Assembly (NCBI RefSeq): GCF_014647135.1
Contig: NZ_BMOP01000012.1
Span: forward strand, 16,677-80,676
Reading direction: 5' to 3'
DNA length: 64,000 bases
Source: Shewanella xiamenensis
GTDB lineage: Bacteria > Pseudomonadota > Gammaproteobacteria > Enterobacterales > Shewanellaceae
The position numbers and the translations under genes are program-made. Shown piece after piece: positions 36,091-46,300 of the stretch. Within the stretch, counting starts at the first letter, position 1. Every line of letters starts with the position of its first letter. The notes under the pieces are model-generated. The model had not been told where the DNA came from, ran no database searches, and was given only the letters and a program-made list of their open reading frames with translations.

Positions 36091-36912
36091 CTATATACTT
36101 GGATCAAACTCATCAAGCGCACTTTGGCGCTTATCAGCAGCCGCCTTTTCGACATCGTTAAAATCGCCAACATTCAGCTCTGGCAATCTTTCGGTGCACA
36201 CATCGCCACCTAAACGCTGGATAGCTTGACACAATTCCTGCACCTTTGAGTCCATCAAATGCATATGGTCCAGCATTTGACCAATCGCGTTAGCAACGGG
36301 ATCGGGATTATCAGGTGAGACCGCGTAAGCATCGAAACCATACTTCTTAGCCATAGCACTACGGCGTTCGGATTTTTCTTTTGATTGTGGTGAGGGCGTT
36401 GCTACCACACGCCCAGGAATACCAACCACTGTCGTATCCTTAGGCACATCTTTTACTACAACAGAATTTGAGCCGACACGCGCCCCATCATGCATGGTGA
36501 TAGGACCTAAGATTTTGGCGCCAGCACCAACAACGACGTTATTACCCAGTGTTGGGTGACGCTTACCTGCTTGCCAAGTGGTGCCGCCCAATGTCACGCC
36601 GTGATACAAGGTGCAATCATCGCCAATTTCAGCGGTTTCACCGATCACTACGCCCATACCATGGTCGATAAAGAAACGATCGCCAATAGTAGCACCAGGA
36701 TGGATCTCCACTCCGGTCAACCAACGCGAAAAAGTCGATAAACAACGAGCCATTAAGCGCCAATCACGCTTCCATAATTTATGGCTTATCCGGTGCAGCC
36801 AAATGGCGTGCATGCCAGGATAATTAACCAAGATCTCAAAGGCGCTACGCGCCGCGGGATCACGGTGATATATAGATTCAATGTCTTCTTTTAGCCTAGC
36901 TATCACACCCAT
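36091..36912 (-). CDS. cysE: serine O-acetyltransferase
   Basis: CysE makes O-acetylserine from serine and acetyl-CoA, the precursor of cysteine. The 273-residue protein has an N-terminal helical domain and a left-handed beta-helix of hexapeptide repeats (about residues 140-195, [27 protein letters not shown]...). The last residue is Ile (DPSI), the tail that docks into cysteine synthase CysK. Its place next to isc, which uses cysteine sulfur, makes functional sense. Confidence 0.94.
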   Translation of the reverse strand: MGVIARLKEDIESIYHRDPAARSAFEILVNYPGMHAIWLHRISHKLWKRDWRLMARCLSTFSRWLTGVEIHPGATIGDRFFIDHGMGVVIGETAEIGDDCTLYHGVTLGGTTWQAGKRHPTLGNNVVVGAGAKILGPITMHDGARVGSNSVVVKDVPKDTTVVGIPGRVVATPSPQSKEKSERRSAMAKKYGFDAYAVSPDNPDPVANAIGQMLDHMHLMDSKVQELCQAIQRLGGDVCTERLPELNVGDFNDVEKAAADKRQSALDEFDPSI

Positions 36913-36957
36913 TACTCAATCCTTCGCGATTACCGTTATTTACCAAATTTGCTTTGG

Positions 36958-37683
36958 CTATTTTTGTTTATTACCCACCACTTTATCAATCGAAGTCAAA
37001 ATTCCCCGAAGAATATTCATTTCTTGACTTTCGATACGTGCACGGCTGAATAGACGGCGTAACTTTGTCATCACTTGGCCGGGATGGTTTTTAATAATAA
37101 AGCCAGTCGATGATAAAGTACTTTCAAGATGTACAAAGAAACGCTCAAGATCGGCAGAGAGTGGATATTCTTCAACCTCTTGTGACACCGCCGTTTGGGC
37201 TAAATGTGCCACACGCGTCTCATAACAAATGATTTGCACAGCCTGCGCGAGGTTCAATGAGCTGTATTCAGGGTTAGCAGGAATCGCCACATGGTAAGTA
37301 CATTGCTGTAATTCTTCATTAGTTAACCCATGATTTTCACGACCAAAGACGATGGCGACAGGCCCAGTTATCCCTTCGGTCACCAGCTTTTGTCCCGCTT
37401 CTCGCGGATCGAGCATAGGCCAATCCAAGGTACGGCTACGGGCACTGGTGGCAATCACCAAACTGCAATCGGCGATGGCTTCTTCTAAGGAATTCACTTT
37501 AACCAGATGTTTTAAAATGTCCGAAGCGCCTGCGGCCAAGGCAATGGATTGACCGTCCACTTCACATCTTGGTTCGGCAAGATACAGGGTTGATAACCCC
37601 ATCGTCTTCATCGCTCTGGCGGTTGAGCCAATATTGCCGGGGTGCGATGTCCCCACTAAAATCACCCGAATATTACTTAGCAT
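36958..37683 (-). CDS. trmJ: tRNA Cm32/Um32 methyltransferase TrmJ
   Basis: TrmJ is a SPOUT-class enzyme that methylates the 2'-OH of nucleotide 32 in several tRNAs. The 241-residue protein has the N-terminal [22 protein letters not shown] and the knotted SAM-binding site with [17 protein letters not shown] and [20 protein letters not shown]-terminal helical extension is present. It is divergent from suhB, a conserved arrangement. Confidence 0.94.
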   Translation of the reverse strand: MLSNIRVILVGTSHPGNIGSTARAMKTMGLSTLYLAEPRCEVDGQSIALAAGASDILKHLVKVNSLEEAIADCSLVIATSARSRTLDWPMLDPREAGQKLVTEGITGPVAIVFGRENHGLTNEELQQCTYHVAIPANPEYSSLNLAQAVQIICYETRVAHLAQTAVSQEVEEYPLSADLERFFVHLESTLSSTGFIIKNHPGQVMTKLRRLFSRARIESQEMNILRGILTSIDKVVGNKQK

Positions 37684-37764
37684 GAAACGACTTAATTTAA
37701 TTCACAAAACACAGGGAGCGAATACTATCACAGGCGTGCGCGAATGCTTATATGAAAATCGGTA

Positions 37765-37793
37765 TTTGATATAACAATCAAATCGAGTATAAT
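37765..37793 (+). promoter_or_regulatory. sigma-70 promoter of suhB with inverted repeat
   Basis: TTGATA (37766-37771) and a perfect TATAAT (37788-37793) are 16 bases apart. TTTGAT and ATCAAA (37765-37782) form an inverted repeat over the -35, a possible repressor site. The suhB ATG is 45 bases downstream. Confidence 0.75.
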
Positions 37794-37837
37794 GCCGCCC
37801 GCTATTTTTAACGTTCTTTAACATCCAGGGGATTGCA

Positions 37838-38641
37838 ATGCATCCGATGCTGACGATTGCTGTTCGCGCTGCTCGCGCGGCCGGCCAAACTATTATGCGT
37901 GCCTACACTGAACTTGACCGAGTTGAAGTCAGTGCTAAAGGTATCAACGATTTTGTTACCAGTGTAGACAAGGAAGCAGAAGCCGCTATTACCTATCAAA
38001 TTCGTAAATCTTACCCAGATCACACTATCGTGGGTGAAGAAAAAGGCGAAAACCGCGGTGAAAACAAAGACTATATTTGGATAGTCGATCCTCTGGATGG
38101 CACTAACAACTTCGTTAGAGGCATTCCCCATTTTGCGGTTTCTATCGCACTCCAATACAAAGGCAAAACTGAAGTTGCCGTTGTTTATGATCCAGTTCGT
38201 GAAGAATTATTTACCGCTATCCGTGGTAAAGGCGCCAAATTAAACGATTTCCGTATTCGCGTGACCAATGTTAACGAACTAGCACCAACCATTATCGGTA
38301 CAGGTTTTCCATTTAAAGCCCGTCAACATACCGAAACCTATATGGCCATTTTCGGCGAAGTGTTTGGTCATTGTTCAGACTTACGTCGCACAGGTTCTGC
38401 AGCATTAGATTTAGCCTATGTGGCCGCAGGCCGTTTAGACGGTTTCTTTGAAATTGGCTTAAAGCCATGGGATATCGCTGCTGGCGATCTGTTATGTCGT
38501 GAAGCGGGTGGCACAGTCACTGACTTTACTGGCGGTCATAACTATCTGATCTCTGGCAATATCGTTGCGGGTTCTCCGAAAGTGACGACCGAATTAGTAA
38601 AAACCATGCGTCCTTTACTAAACGAAGGCTTAAAGCGTTAA
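37838..38641 (+). CDS. suhB: inositol-1-monophosphatase / Nus factor SuhB
   Basis: SuhB is an inositol monophosphatase that in enterobacteria also joins the rRNA antitermination complex. The 267-residue protein has the metal-binding GEEKGEN, the DPLDGTNNF signature and the C-terminal KPWDIAAGDLLCREAGG. An AGGGGA site lies before the ATG. Its promoter is strong, matching a housekeeping role. The rRNA function is inferred from E. coli. Confidence 0.94.
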   Translation: MHPMLTIAVRAARAAGQTIMRAYTELDRVEVSAKGINDFVTSVDKEAEAAITYQIRKSYPDHTIVGEEKGENRGENKDYIWIVDPLDGTNNFVRGIPHFAVSIALQYKGKTEVAVVYDPVREELFTAIRGKGAKLNDFRIRVTNVNELAPTIIGTGFPFKARQHTETYMAIFGEVFGHCSDLRRTGSAALDLAYVAAGRLDGFFEIGLKPWDIAAGDLLCREAGGTVTDFTGGHNYLISGNIVAGSPKVTTELVKTMRPLLNEGLKR

Positions 38642-38666
38642 TCACGTTTAGCGCAAAACAAGACCA

Positions 38667-38697
38667 AAAAGGCCAGTGATATTATCACTGGCCTTTT
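38667..38697. terminator. bidirectional terminator suhB / lolE
   Basis: A perfect 14-bp stem, AAAAGGCCAGTGAT with ATCACTGGCCTTTT, encloses ATT between convergent genes. On the plus strand TTTTG TTTTT follows; on the minus strand TTTTTGG. Confidence 0.9.
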
Positions 38698-38733
38698 GTT
38701 TTTGAGCTTTTAAGTGCAGAACGGTAGCGCCAG

Positions 38734-39984
38734 TTATCTGCCCGCCAATGCCTGTGCAGGACCAATTTGACTTGCTTTCCATGCAGGATACAGGGTTGCA
38801 ATCAGGCTCATTATAAACGCGGTGGCAATCACTAAACCGGCATCCGCCATATGCAGTTCGGAGGGAAGAAAATCCACAAAATACACATCCGCAGATAACA
38901 ATTGGATCCCAAGTAATTGCTCAATGCCACGAGCAATAGCACTGAGATTAATGGCTGTCGCAATACCAATCACCCCTCCGAGCGCACACCCCACTAAACC
39001 GTTTAATGCTCCCTGCACCATAAAAATGCCCATTACCGATAAACGACTCAGTCCCATGGTCATCAGGATCGCAATTTCACTGGCCTTATCGCGCACCGCC
39101 ATCACCAAGGTCGAGACAATATTGAAACAGGCCACACCGATCACCAGTACTAATACGAGGTACATTATGGTGCGAACCAATTGAATATCTTGATATAAAT
39201 GACCTTGTGTTCGAGTCCAATCACTAATATACACTGACTGATTCAACGCATAACCTAACTCGCGAATTTTCGCTGGCGCCTCAAACACCTGCGCCACGCT
39301 GATGCGAACCCCCGTCACGCCTTGATGTAAATTAAGGATATTTGCCGCATAACGCATGGGAATATACGCGGTGGTTAATTCAAGCTCTCCACCTAAGCGA
39401 TACACACCTGACACCACAAAGCGATGGCTTTTTGCAGCACGTAAGCTTCCCGCATGTTCAGGGTCAAGATCTTGTACATACAGCGCCAGCGTATCGCCGA
39501 CTTCGAGGCCTAATTTTTTCAGCAAACTTTCACCAAGGACGATGTGATTATCATCTTCACTCAAGCTCTGCCAAGTCTCGGGATTCATAAATTGCGACAA
39601 TGTAGAGACTTTTGCCTCTTGTTCAGGATCAATGCCAACGACAGCAAGCCCCTGAAAACCACCGGGCTTTTGCACTAAACCCTGCATACGAATAAAAGGT
39701 GCCGCCGCCGTAACGCCTTCAATCTGCAACGCGGTTTGCTCAACAGCGCGCCAGTCAGCAATCGGCTCATTCACGCCTACCACATCGGCTTGGGAGATCA
39801 CCCCGAGTAAACGTTGCTCCAGCTCGCGCTCAAATCCATTCATCGCCGAGAGCACGATAATCAATACGGCGACGCCTAAGGCGATACCCGCTGTCGATGC
39901 AAAGGAAATAAAGCTAATAAAACTATTGGATTGGCGCGCACGGTAAAAGCGCCAACCAATCGAGAGGGCTAATGGTCCTTTCAT
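38734..39984 (-). CDS. lolE: lipoprotein-releasing system permease LolE
   Basis: LolE is one of the two permeases of LolCDE, which extracts outer-membrane lipoproteins from the inner membrane to LolA. The 416-residue protein has an N-terminal signal-anchor span after IGWRFYRARQSNSFISFIS, a large periplasmic MacB-like domain (about residues 45-270) and three C-terminal spans in the FtsX domain. It overlaps lolD by 4 bases (ATGA), so translation is coupled. It is assigned LolE because it is the last of the three genes, as in E. coli. Confidence 0.9.
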   Translation of the reverse strand: MKGPLALSIGWRFYRARQSNSFISFISFASTAGIALGVAVLIIVLSAMNGFERELEQRLLGVISQADVVGVNEPIADWRAVEQTALQIEGVTAAAPFIRMQGLVQKPGGFQGLAVVGIDPEQEAKVSTLSQFMNPETWQSLSEDDNHIVLGESLLKKLGLEVGDTLALYVQDLDPEHAGSLRAAKSHRFVVSGVYRLGGELELTTAYIPMRYAANILNLHQGVTGVRISVAQVFEAPAKIRELGYALNQSVYISDWTRTQGHLYQDIQLVRTIMYLVLVLVIGVACFNIVSTLVMAVRDKASEIAILMTMGLSRLSVMGIFMVQGALNGLVGCALGGVIGIATAINLSAIARGIEQLLGIQLLSADVYFVDFLPSELHMADAGLVIATAFIMSLIATLYPAWKASQIGPAQALAGR

Positions 39985-40673
39985 TGGGCGCTATCCGGTA
40001 CTTGTAGATAACCATTTTTCATGGTGAGTTGTCTGTCCATCCGCGCAGCCAATTTAGGATCGTGGGTGACCACCACAAACGCGGTACCGAGTTGATTGGC
40101 CAATTCGCGAATGAGTTCATACACGGCCTCGCCGCTCTTCGCATCGAGATTTCCCGTAGGTTCATCGGCCAGTACGAGTTTGGGTTTATTGATAAGCGCA
40201 CGGGCGATTGCCACTCGTTGCCGTTCACCGCCCGAAAGCTCAGCAGGAATATGGCTCATTCTGTGCCCAAGACCCACTCTCTCGAGCAAAACCTTGGCAT
40301 CGGCTTGCGCTTGGCTGCGATCACGACCTTGGATAAATGCCGGCATTGCCACGTTTTCCAGGGCGGTAAATTCAGGCAATAAATGATGGAATTGATAAAT
40401 AAAGCCTAAATCCTGATTACGGATCTGCGCCTGACGCGCACTGCTCACCTGATATAAATCCTCACCTGCCAACAACACTTTGCCCGATGAAGGTTTATCA
40501 AGCGTCCCCATAATATGCAGTAACGTACTTTTGCCGGAGCCAGAAGTGCCCACAATCGCCAGTTGCTCGCCCTTAAATACCTGTAAATCGACGTCGGATA
40601 ACACTTGCGTGGTCACATCGCCATCGTGATAACTCTTACTCACCGCCTGCACTTGCAGTAACACATCTTGCAT
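39981..40673 (-). CDS. lolD: lipoprotein-releasing system ATPase LolD
   Basis: LolD is the ATPase of LolCDE. The 230-residue protein has Walker A GTSGSGKST at residues 42-50, the signature LSGGERQRVAIARAL near residue 146, and Walker B LVLADEPTGNLD. The H-loop is in VVVTHD. The frame is open to 40718, but the ATG at 40673 gives the family N-terminus MQDVLLQVQAVSKSY. It lies between the two permease genes. Confidence 0.95.
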   Translation of the reverse strand: MQDVLLQVQAVSKSYHDGDVTTQVLSDVDLQVFKGEQLAIVGTSGSGKSTLLHIMGTLDKPSSGKVLLAGEDLYQVSSARQAQIRNQDLGFIYQFHHLLPEFTALENVAMPAFIQGRDRSQAQADAKVLLERVGLGHRMSHIPAELSGGERQRVAIARALINKPKLVLADEPTGNLDAKSGEAVYELIRELANQLGTAFVVVTHDPKLAARMDRQLTMKNGYLQVPDSAQ

Positions 40674-40771
40674 TGAGATTCTCGCTATTGATTCTATATG
40701 ACATGGGTTAAGTGCCACGTCTAAATTCGACTTTTACTTTGGCGCAATTTTTTTAGTCGTTGAAAACACCG

Positions 40772-42004
40772 TTATTCATAACGCAGCGCTGTCGCTGGCT
40801 GCACCCTTGCAGCCCGTAGCGCAGGGTAAAGAGTTGCCACTAGGGTCACCACTAAGGTACCGACAATAATCAGCGACAATTGCCCAAGCGCCAGTTTTAC
40901 CGGCAACATTTGTCCAGTCCCTAAAATCGAAATACCCAGGGTTGCCATAATGCCATTCAAATTAAGGGTAATTAGAATACCCACCACTAAGCCCAGCGCT
41001 AAACCTAACACCGCATTCAATAAACCTTGCACCACAAAAATGCCCATCACAGCTGAGGTTCTTAAACCTTGGGTTTTAAGCACTGCGACATCGGTGGTTT
41101 TATCGACAACCATCATTACCAACGCCGAGACAATATTGAATGCCGCCACCGCCACAATCAGGCTGAGCATCAGCGACATCATGTTTTTTTCCATCTTCAC
41201 TGCGCTAAATAGATGTCCATAGGTGTCACGCCAATCGCTCGTTGTCGCCTCGATGCCCTGCTCTGTTAAGATTTGCTGCACATCCTTGGCAAGCGCAGGC
41301 GCGTTAAAAGGATCGTTTAAATACAGCCTTAGCTGGTTGATTTCATCACTGGGCTGACGCATTAACCGCTTTGCATCTTGGTAATGGATATATGCAACGC
41401 CCGCATCCACTTGTGAACCCATTTCGAACACTGCAGACACTAAAAACTTACGTTGGCTGGGCACAGGGCCAAGCGGCGAGTACACCACGCCATCGCCACT
41501 TAATAAGCGTACCGTATCCCCAGGGCTGACTTTTAATTGACGGGCAAGCTCGCTGCCCAATATGACCTTATACTGGCCACTGGTTAACTCGTTAAACGCG
41601 CCGGAATAGGTATGTTGCGCCACCGCGGAGAGTTTTTCGGCAAGCTCTGGAAACACCCCAAACACTTGCACGGCGCGGATATTCGCCGCCGACTGCACCA
41701 TGGCTTGCGTCGACACGCTGGGCGTCACCCCTTGCACGCCTGGCAGCTTAGTTAGCTTTTCTGCCGCAATAGTCCAATCGCTTAATGGAGCTTTAGTATA
41801 AACAGTCAATTGCGGTACAGCGCCAAGGATGCGCTGCTTTAATTGCCCTTCGAGGCCATTCATCACCGAACTGACCACGATCAAGGCGGCAACCCCTAAA
41901 AAAATGCCCGAAACGGCAAATAAGGTAATAAAAGAAGCAAATGCGTTTGCTTTTCTGGCCCGCCAATAACGGTAACCAACGTAGAGAGGGAATCGAAGAT
42001 CCAT
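40772..42004 (-). CDS. lolC: lipoprotein-releasing system permease LolC
   Basis: LolC is the second permease of LolCDE; its periplasmic domain recruits LolA. The 410-residue protein has the same layout as LolE: an N-terminal span after YRYWRARKANAFASFI, a periplasmic domain, and three C-terminal spans. It is called LolC because it is first in the operon. 98 bases without a terminator separate it from lolD. LolC and LolE are clearly paralogues. Confidence 0.9.
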   Translation of the reverse strand: MDLRFPLYVGYRYWRARKANAFASFITLFAVSGIFLGVAALIVVSSVMNGLEGQLKQRILGAVPQLTVYTKAPLSDWTIAAEKLTKLPGVQGVTPSVSTQAMVQSAANIRAVQVFGVFPELAEKLSAVAQHTYSGAFNELTSGQYKVILGSELARQLKVSPGDTVRLLSGDGVVYSPLGPVPSQRKFLVSAVFEMGSQVDAGVAYIHYQDAKRLMRQPSDEINQLRLYLNDPFNAPALAKDVQQILTEQGIEATTSDWRDTYGHLFSAVKMEKNMMSLMLSLIVAVAAFNIVSALVMMVVDKTTDVAVLKTQGLRTSAVMGIFVVQGLLNAVLGLALGLVVGILITLNLNGIMATLGISILGTGQMLPVKLALGQLSLIIVGTLVVTLVATLYPALRAARVQPATALRYE

Positions 42005-42098
42005 TGAAAGAGGGCTGCGTCCTGTGTGCTGAACTTGCTAAATCATAAAGATGGGCACGATAATAGGGGTTTAGGTTCTATAAATAAAGAGGCAAGCC

Positions 42099-42719
42099 TT
42101 GTTCACTGACACCAATCCGTATTTTAGTGTGCCTCATCCCTTTACCGCTTACTTAAGCCTCTGGGACGAAAACCGACCTCTACCCAATGAAATGGCTTTA
42201 AGATCAATGCAATCCTTAGGGATCCAGCTATTGAGTGAAGTAAAAGCCCTCGAAGCGAGCTGTTTGTTACAATTGCGGCATTTAGATAATGAAGCCAAGG
42301 TGGTGGTGGATTTTCTCAAGCTACAATCGCGCAAGGTGGATTTAGTCCTGCAACACGTGCTCGAAAAAGAAGTCCAAGAGGGTGATAAATATGATGGTTG
42401 TCAGTTTGGTGGTAGCGGTATTCGCATAATCAGCACGACCGAATTACCTCTAGGGCGCCATTTTAAAGTGACCTTATTTATCCATGACGAACTGGTCGCT
42501 ATTTTATGTTTTGCCAAGGTCACCGCTTGTATGCTCTCACAGGAAGCCCAATCAACTGCGCAGCAAGCACAACAGCACAACGCATCGTCGCCCTATCTAA
42601 TCGACCTCGAATTTAGCCAAATACTGGATTCGGATGTGGAGCAACTGGTCAAAGCGAGTCTCAATGTTCAACAAAAACAACTTAAACTGCGTAAACAAGC
42701 TAGGGACGAACGCCAATAA
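42099..42719 (+). CDS. PilZ-like domain protein
   Basis: This 206-residue cytoplasmic protein starts at TTG with AAGAGG six bases before it. The C-terminal half has a PilZ-like core (FGGSGIRIISTTELPLGRHFKVTLFI). I do not see the canonical RxxxR of c-di-GMP-binding PilZ domains; there is an R-K pair in LQSRKVDL near residue 78. So it may be a non-binding PilZ-like protein. Homologues commonly lie just upstream of mfd in this lineage, as here. Confidence 0.7.
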   Translation: MFTDTNPYFSVPHPFTAYLSLWDENRPLPNEMALRSMQSLGIQLLSEVKALEASCLLQLRHLDNEAKVVVDFLKLQSRKVDLVLQHVLEKEVQEGDKYDGCQFGGSGIRIISTTELPLGRHFKVTLFIHDELVAILCFAKVTACMLSQEAQSTAQQAQQHNASSPYLIDLEFSQILDSDVEQLVKASLNVQQKQLKLRKQARDERQ

Positions 42720-42766
42720 AGACGAGAGTTTTCACTAGCACCCTCGCGCCCAAGTCACTACAATAA

Positions 42767-45700
42767 ATGCAACTTTTTGTGAATGAATCCGTTTATCCCA
42801 CGCCAATGACACATATTTCAGCCCTAACACCGCCCGTTGTAAAAAATGGCACTCAAATGCAAACTCTGTCGTGTATCACCGGAGTGGGTCAAGTGGTCAC
42901 CCTCGCCAGCTTGATACGCCAACACCCAGGCACCACGCTCATTGTCACCAGTGACACACCAACGGCATTGAGTCTCGAGTTAGAGCTTAATTATTTATTA
43001 GCGAACACCACCATTAAGGTGCGGCTGTTTCCTGACCGTGAAACCCTGCCCTACGACAGTTTTTCACCCCATCAGGATTTGATCTCCCAGCGTTTAGAAA
43101 CCCTATCGCAAATATCCCATGCTGAGCACAGCGTGGTTATCGTGCCGGTGACAACACTGATGATGCGCTTGCCGCCGAAATCCTATTTAAGCTCCAATGT
43201 ATTTGTGCTTAAAAAGGGCGATAAATATCAGCTCCATGATGTGCGCCAGCAATTAACCGATACGGGCTATCATTTAGTTGAGCAAGTTTACGAACATGGC
43301 GAGTTTGCCATTCGGGGCTCAATTCTCGATATCTTCCCCACCGGCGTAAATATGCCGCTGCGTATCGAGCTTTTCGATGATGAAGTTGAAACTATTCGCC
43401 ATTTCGACCCAGAGACCCAGCGCTCATCCACACCCGTCGATGCGGTGCGATTATTACCGGCAAAAGAATTTCCAACCGATAGCAGTGCTATCGAAGGCTT
43501 TAGACAACGCTATCGCCGCCGTTTTGAGGTGATCGTTAAAGAGCCAGAGTCGGTTTATCAATTGGTGAGCCGAAATTTGATGCCCGCTGGGATTGAAAAC
43601 TATCTGCCACTGTTTTTCGATGAGGTCGCGACGCTATTTGATTACCTGCCGAAGGACACTCAGTTAGTCACCTTGGGCGATATCGAAAAATCCGCTCGCG
43701 CCCATTTGCATGAAGTGGAAACACGGTATGAAGACCGACGGGTCGATCCGCTACGACCACTGCTTGCCCCTAAAGAACTGTATTTACTGATAGAAGAATT
43801 ATTTGCCGCCTTTAAGCCGCTACCTCGCTATCAATTTGTGGCCCCAAATCCTGACACCAATGGTGCTGCGGCGCAAATTGATGCCAGAGCCTTGCCTGAG
43901 GTAAGCGCCAATCACAAATTAAAGCAGCCGTTAATCGCACTGCAGGATTATGCTGAGCAGGCGCCGCGCATATTATTTAGCGCAGAATCTGAAGGTCGCC
44001 GTGAAGCGCTGCTCGAACTCTTAGGTAAAATCCAGTTAAAGCCTACGGTATTTAGTCATTTTGATGAGTTTATTAAAACTGATACCAAACTTGGCTTGAT
44101 CGTTTCGCCCTTATCCCGTGGTTGTGTACTGGGACTCGGCGCACAAACTGCCGTCAGCATCATCTGCGAAACTGAGCTCTTCGGCCAGCGGATTTCACAG
44201 CAGCGTCGCCGCGAAAAACAGCGTCAGATCAGTAACGATACCTTAATCAAAAACTTAGCCGAGCTGAAAGTTGGCCAGCCGATCGTACACTTAGAGCACG
44301 GTGTTGCCCTTTACCAAGGTTTAGTCACCCTCGATACTGGCGGCATTGTTGCTGAATATTTGCAACTTGAGTACTCAGGTGGCGATAAGCTCTATGTCCC
44401 CGTTTCCAATTTACATTTAATTAGCCGTTATAGTGTTGGCGCCGATGGGGAAACGCATCTTAATAAACTCGGTAACGACACTTGGGCTAAGGCAAAAAAT
44501 AAAGCCATTGAAAAAATCCGCGATGTGGCCGCAGAACTTCTCGATGTCTATGCACGTCGCCAAGCTCGTCCGGGTGAGAGCTGCGAAATCAATGACGAAG
44601 AATACGCTCAATTCGCTCAAGGTTTCCCCTTTGAAGAAACCGTCGATCAAGAAAGCGCAATACATGCCGTGCTCGCCGATATGCAATCGCCAACCGCAAT
44701 GGACAGATTAGTTTGTGGTGATGTGGGCTTTGGGAAAACCGAAGTCGCGATGCGCGCCGCCTTTGTGGCGGTGAATGCGGGTAAACAAGTGGTTGTGCTG
44801 GTACCCACCACGTTACTCGCCCAGCAGCACTACGAAAACTTTAAGGACAGATTTGCCGACTGGCCGGTGGTGATTGAAGTGATGTCACGCTTTAGAACCG
44901 CCAAAGAGCAGACCCAAGTGCTAAAACAGCTCGAAGAAGGCAAAGTCGACATCGTGATTGGCACCCATAAGCTGCTGCAATCCGAGGCTAAATTTGAGAA
45001 TTTAGGCCTACTTATCATCGACGAAGAACACCGATTCGGTGTCAGACAAAAAGAGAAAATCAAAGCACTGCGGGCCAATGTGGATATTTTGACCCTCACC
45101 GCCACACCGATCCCCCGCACCTTAAATATGGCGATGTCGGGAATGCGCGACTTATCGATTATTGCCACACCTCCCGCAAAGCGTTTGGCAGTGAAGACCT
45201 TTGTGCGCGAATCCGATCCCGCGACGGTGCGCGAGGCTATATTGCGTGAAATCCTCCGTGGTGGCCAAGTCTATTACCTGCACAATAATGTCGAAACCAT
45301 TGAAAAATGTGCCCAAGACATTAGTACCTTGTTACCCGAAGCGCGGGTGGTGGTCGCCCATGGCCAAATGCGTGAGCGGGATCTTGAGCGGGTGATGTCG
45401 GACTTTTATCACCAAAGATTCAACGTGTTAGTCTGTACCACTATTATCGAAACCGGTATCGACGTCCCGAGTGCAAACACCATTATTATCGAACGCGCCG
45501 ACACCTTTGGTTTAGCCCAGTTGCATCAGCTACGTGGCCGTGTGGGTCGCTCTCACCATCAAGCCTATGCGTATTTGATGACGCCACATCCTAAACGTAT
45601 GACTAGCGATGCTCGCAAACGTCTCGAAGCCATCGATGCCCTTGAGGATTTAGGTGCCGGTTTTATGCTCGCCACCCAAGATTTAGAGATCCGCGGCGCA

Positions 45701-46300
45701 GGCGAACTCTTAGGTGATGAGCAAAGCGGCCATATCTCAAAAATTGGCTTTAGCCTCTATATGGAAATGCTTGAATCGGCGGTCAAAGCGCTTAAGCAAG
45801 GTAAAGAGCCATCGCTGGCGCAAATGCTCAATCAGCAATGTGAAATGGAGCTCAGAATTCCGGCCCTATTACCTGAAGACTATGTCGGTGATGTGAATAT
45901 TCGTCTGTCGCTCTACAAGCGTATCGCCAGTTGTGACAGCGAAGAAGCCTTAGACGAACTTAAAGTTGAGCTTATCGACCGCTTTGGTTTGCTGCCCGAG
46001 GCCACTAAAAACTTGATGGAAATGACTCTGTATAAACATCAGGCAACTCGGCTAGGGGCTACTAAAATTGAGGTACACGCCAAGGGTGGCAGTATCGAAT
46101 TTAGCCAAGATCATAATATCGACCCAGGCTTTATCATTGGATTACTGCAAAGTCAGCCACAAATCTATCGAATGGACGGGCCGAATAAGTTAAAGTTCAT
46201 GCTCAGCGCCGAAACGGCAAAAGAGAGGCTCGCGTTAGTCAAGCTCTTGCTCGAACAACTATCTCAACATCAATCGCAACATCGTCTTGGAGATAAATAG
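42767..46300 (+). CDS. mfd: transcription-repair coupling factor Mfd
   Basis: Mfd removes stalled RNA polymerase and recruits UvrA to damage on the transcribed strand. The 1177-residue protein has UvrB-like N-terminal domains, the RNA polymerase-interaction domain (about residues 485-560, VGQPIVHLEHGVALYQGL), RecG-type helicase motifs (Walker A CGDVGFGKTEVAMRAAF near residue 648 and DEEH near 752), and the C-terminal TRCF domain that blocks UvrA binding. No ribosome-binding site marks the start. An in-frame ATG at 42806 gives 1164 residues and is an equally good choice. Confidence 0.95.
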   Translation: MQLFVNESVYPTPMTHISALTPPVVKNGTQMQTLSCITGVGQVVTLASLIRQHPGTTLIVTSDTPTALSLELELNYLLANTTIKVRLFPDRETLPYDSFSPHQDLISQRLETLSQISHAEHSVVIVPVTTLMMRLPPKSYLSSNVFVLKKGDKYQLHDVRQQLTDTGYHLVEQVYEHGEFAIRGSILDIFPTGVNMPLRIELFDDEVETIRHFDPETQRSSTPVDAVRLLPAKEFPTDSSAIEGFRQRYRRRFEVIVKEPESVYQLVSRNLMPAGIENYLPLFFDEVATLFDYLPKDTQLVTLGDIEKSARAHLHEVETRYEDRRVDPLRPLLAPKELYLLIEELFAAFKPLPRYQFVAPNPDTNGAAAQIDARALPEVSANHKLKQPLIALQDYAEQAPRILFSAESEGRREALLELLGKIQLKPTVFSHFDEFIKTDTKLGLIVSPLSRGCVLGLGAQTAVSIICETELFGQRISQQRRREKQRQISNDTLIKNLAELKVGQPIVHLEHGVALYQGLVTLDTGGIVAEYLQLEYSGGDKLYVPVSNLHLISRYSVGADGETHLNKLGNDTWAKAKNKAIEKIRDVAAELLDVYARRQARPGESCEINDEEYAQFAQGFPFEETVDQESAIHAVLADMQSPTAMDRLVCGDVGFGKTEVAMRAAFVAVNAGKQVVVLVPTTLLAQQHYENFKDRFADWPVVIEVMSRFRTAKEQTQVLKQLEEGKVDIVIGTHKLLQSEAKFENLGLLIIDEEHRFGVRQKEKIKALRANVDILTLTATPIPRTLNMAMSGMRDLSIIATPPAKRLAVKTFVRESDPATVREAILREILRGGQVYYLHNNVETIEKCAQDISTLLPEARVVVAHGQMRERDLERVMSDFYHQRFNVLVCTTIIETGIDVPSANTIIIERADTFGLAQLHQLRGRVGRSHHQAYAYLMTPHPKRMTSDARKRLEAIDALEDLGAGFMLATQDLEIRGAGELLGDEQSGHISKIGFSLYMEMLESAVKALKQGKEPSLAQMLNQQCEMELRIPALLPEDYVGDVNIRLSLYKRIASCDSEEALDELKVELIDRFGLLPEATKNLMEMTLYKHQATRLGATKIEVHAKGGSIEFSQDHNIDPGFIIGLLQSQPQIYRMDGPNKLKFMLSAETAKERLALVKLLLEQLSQHQSQHRLGDK

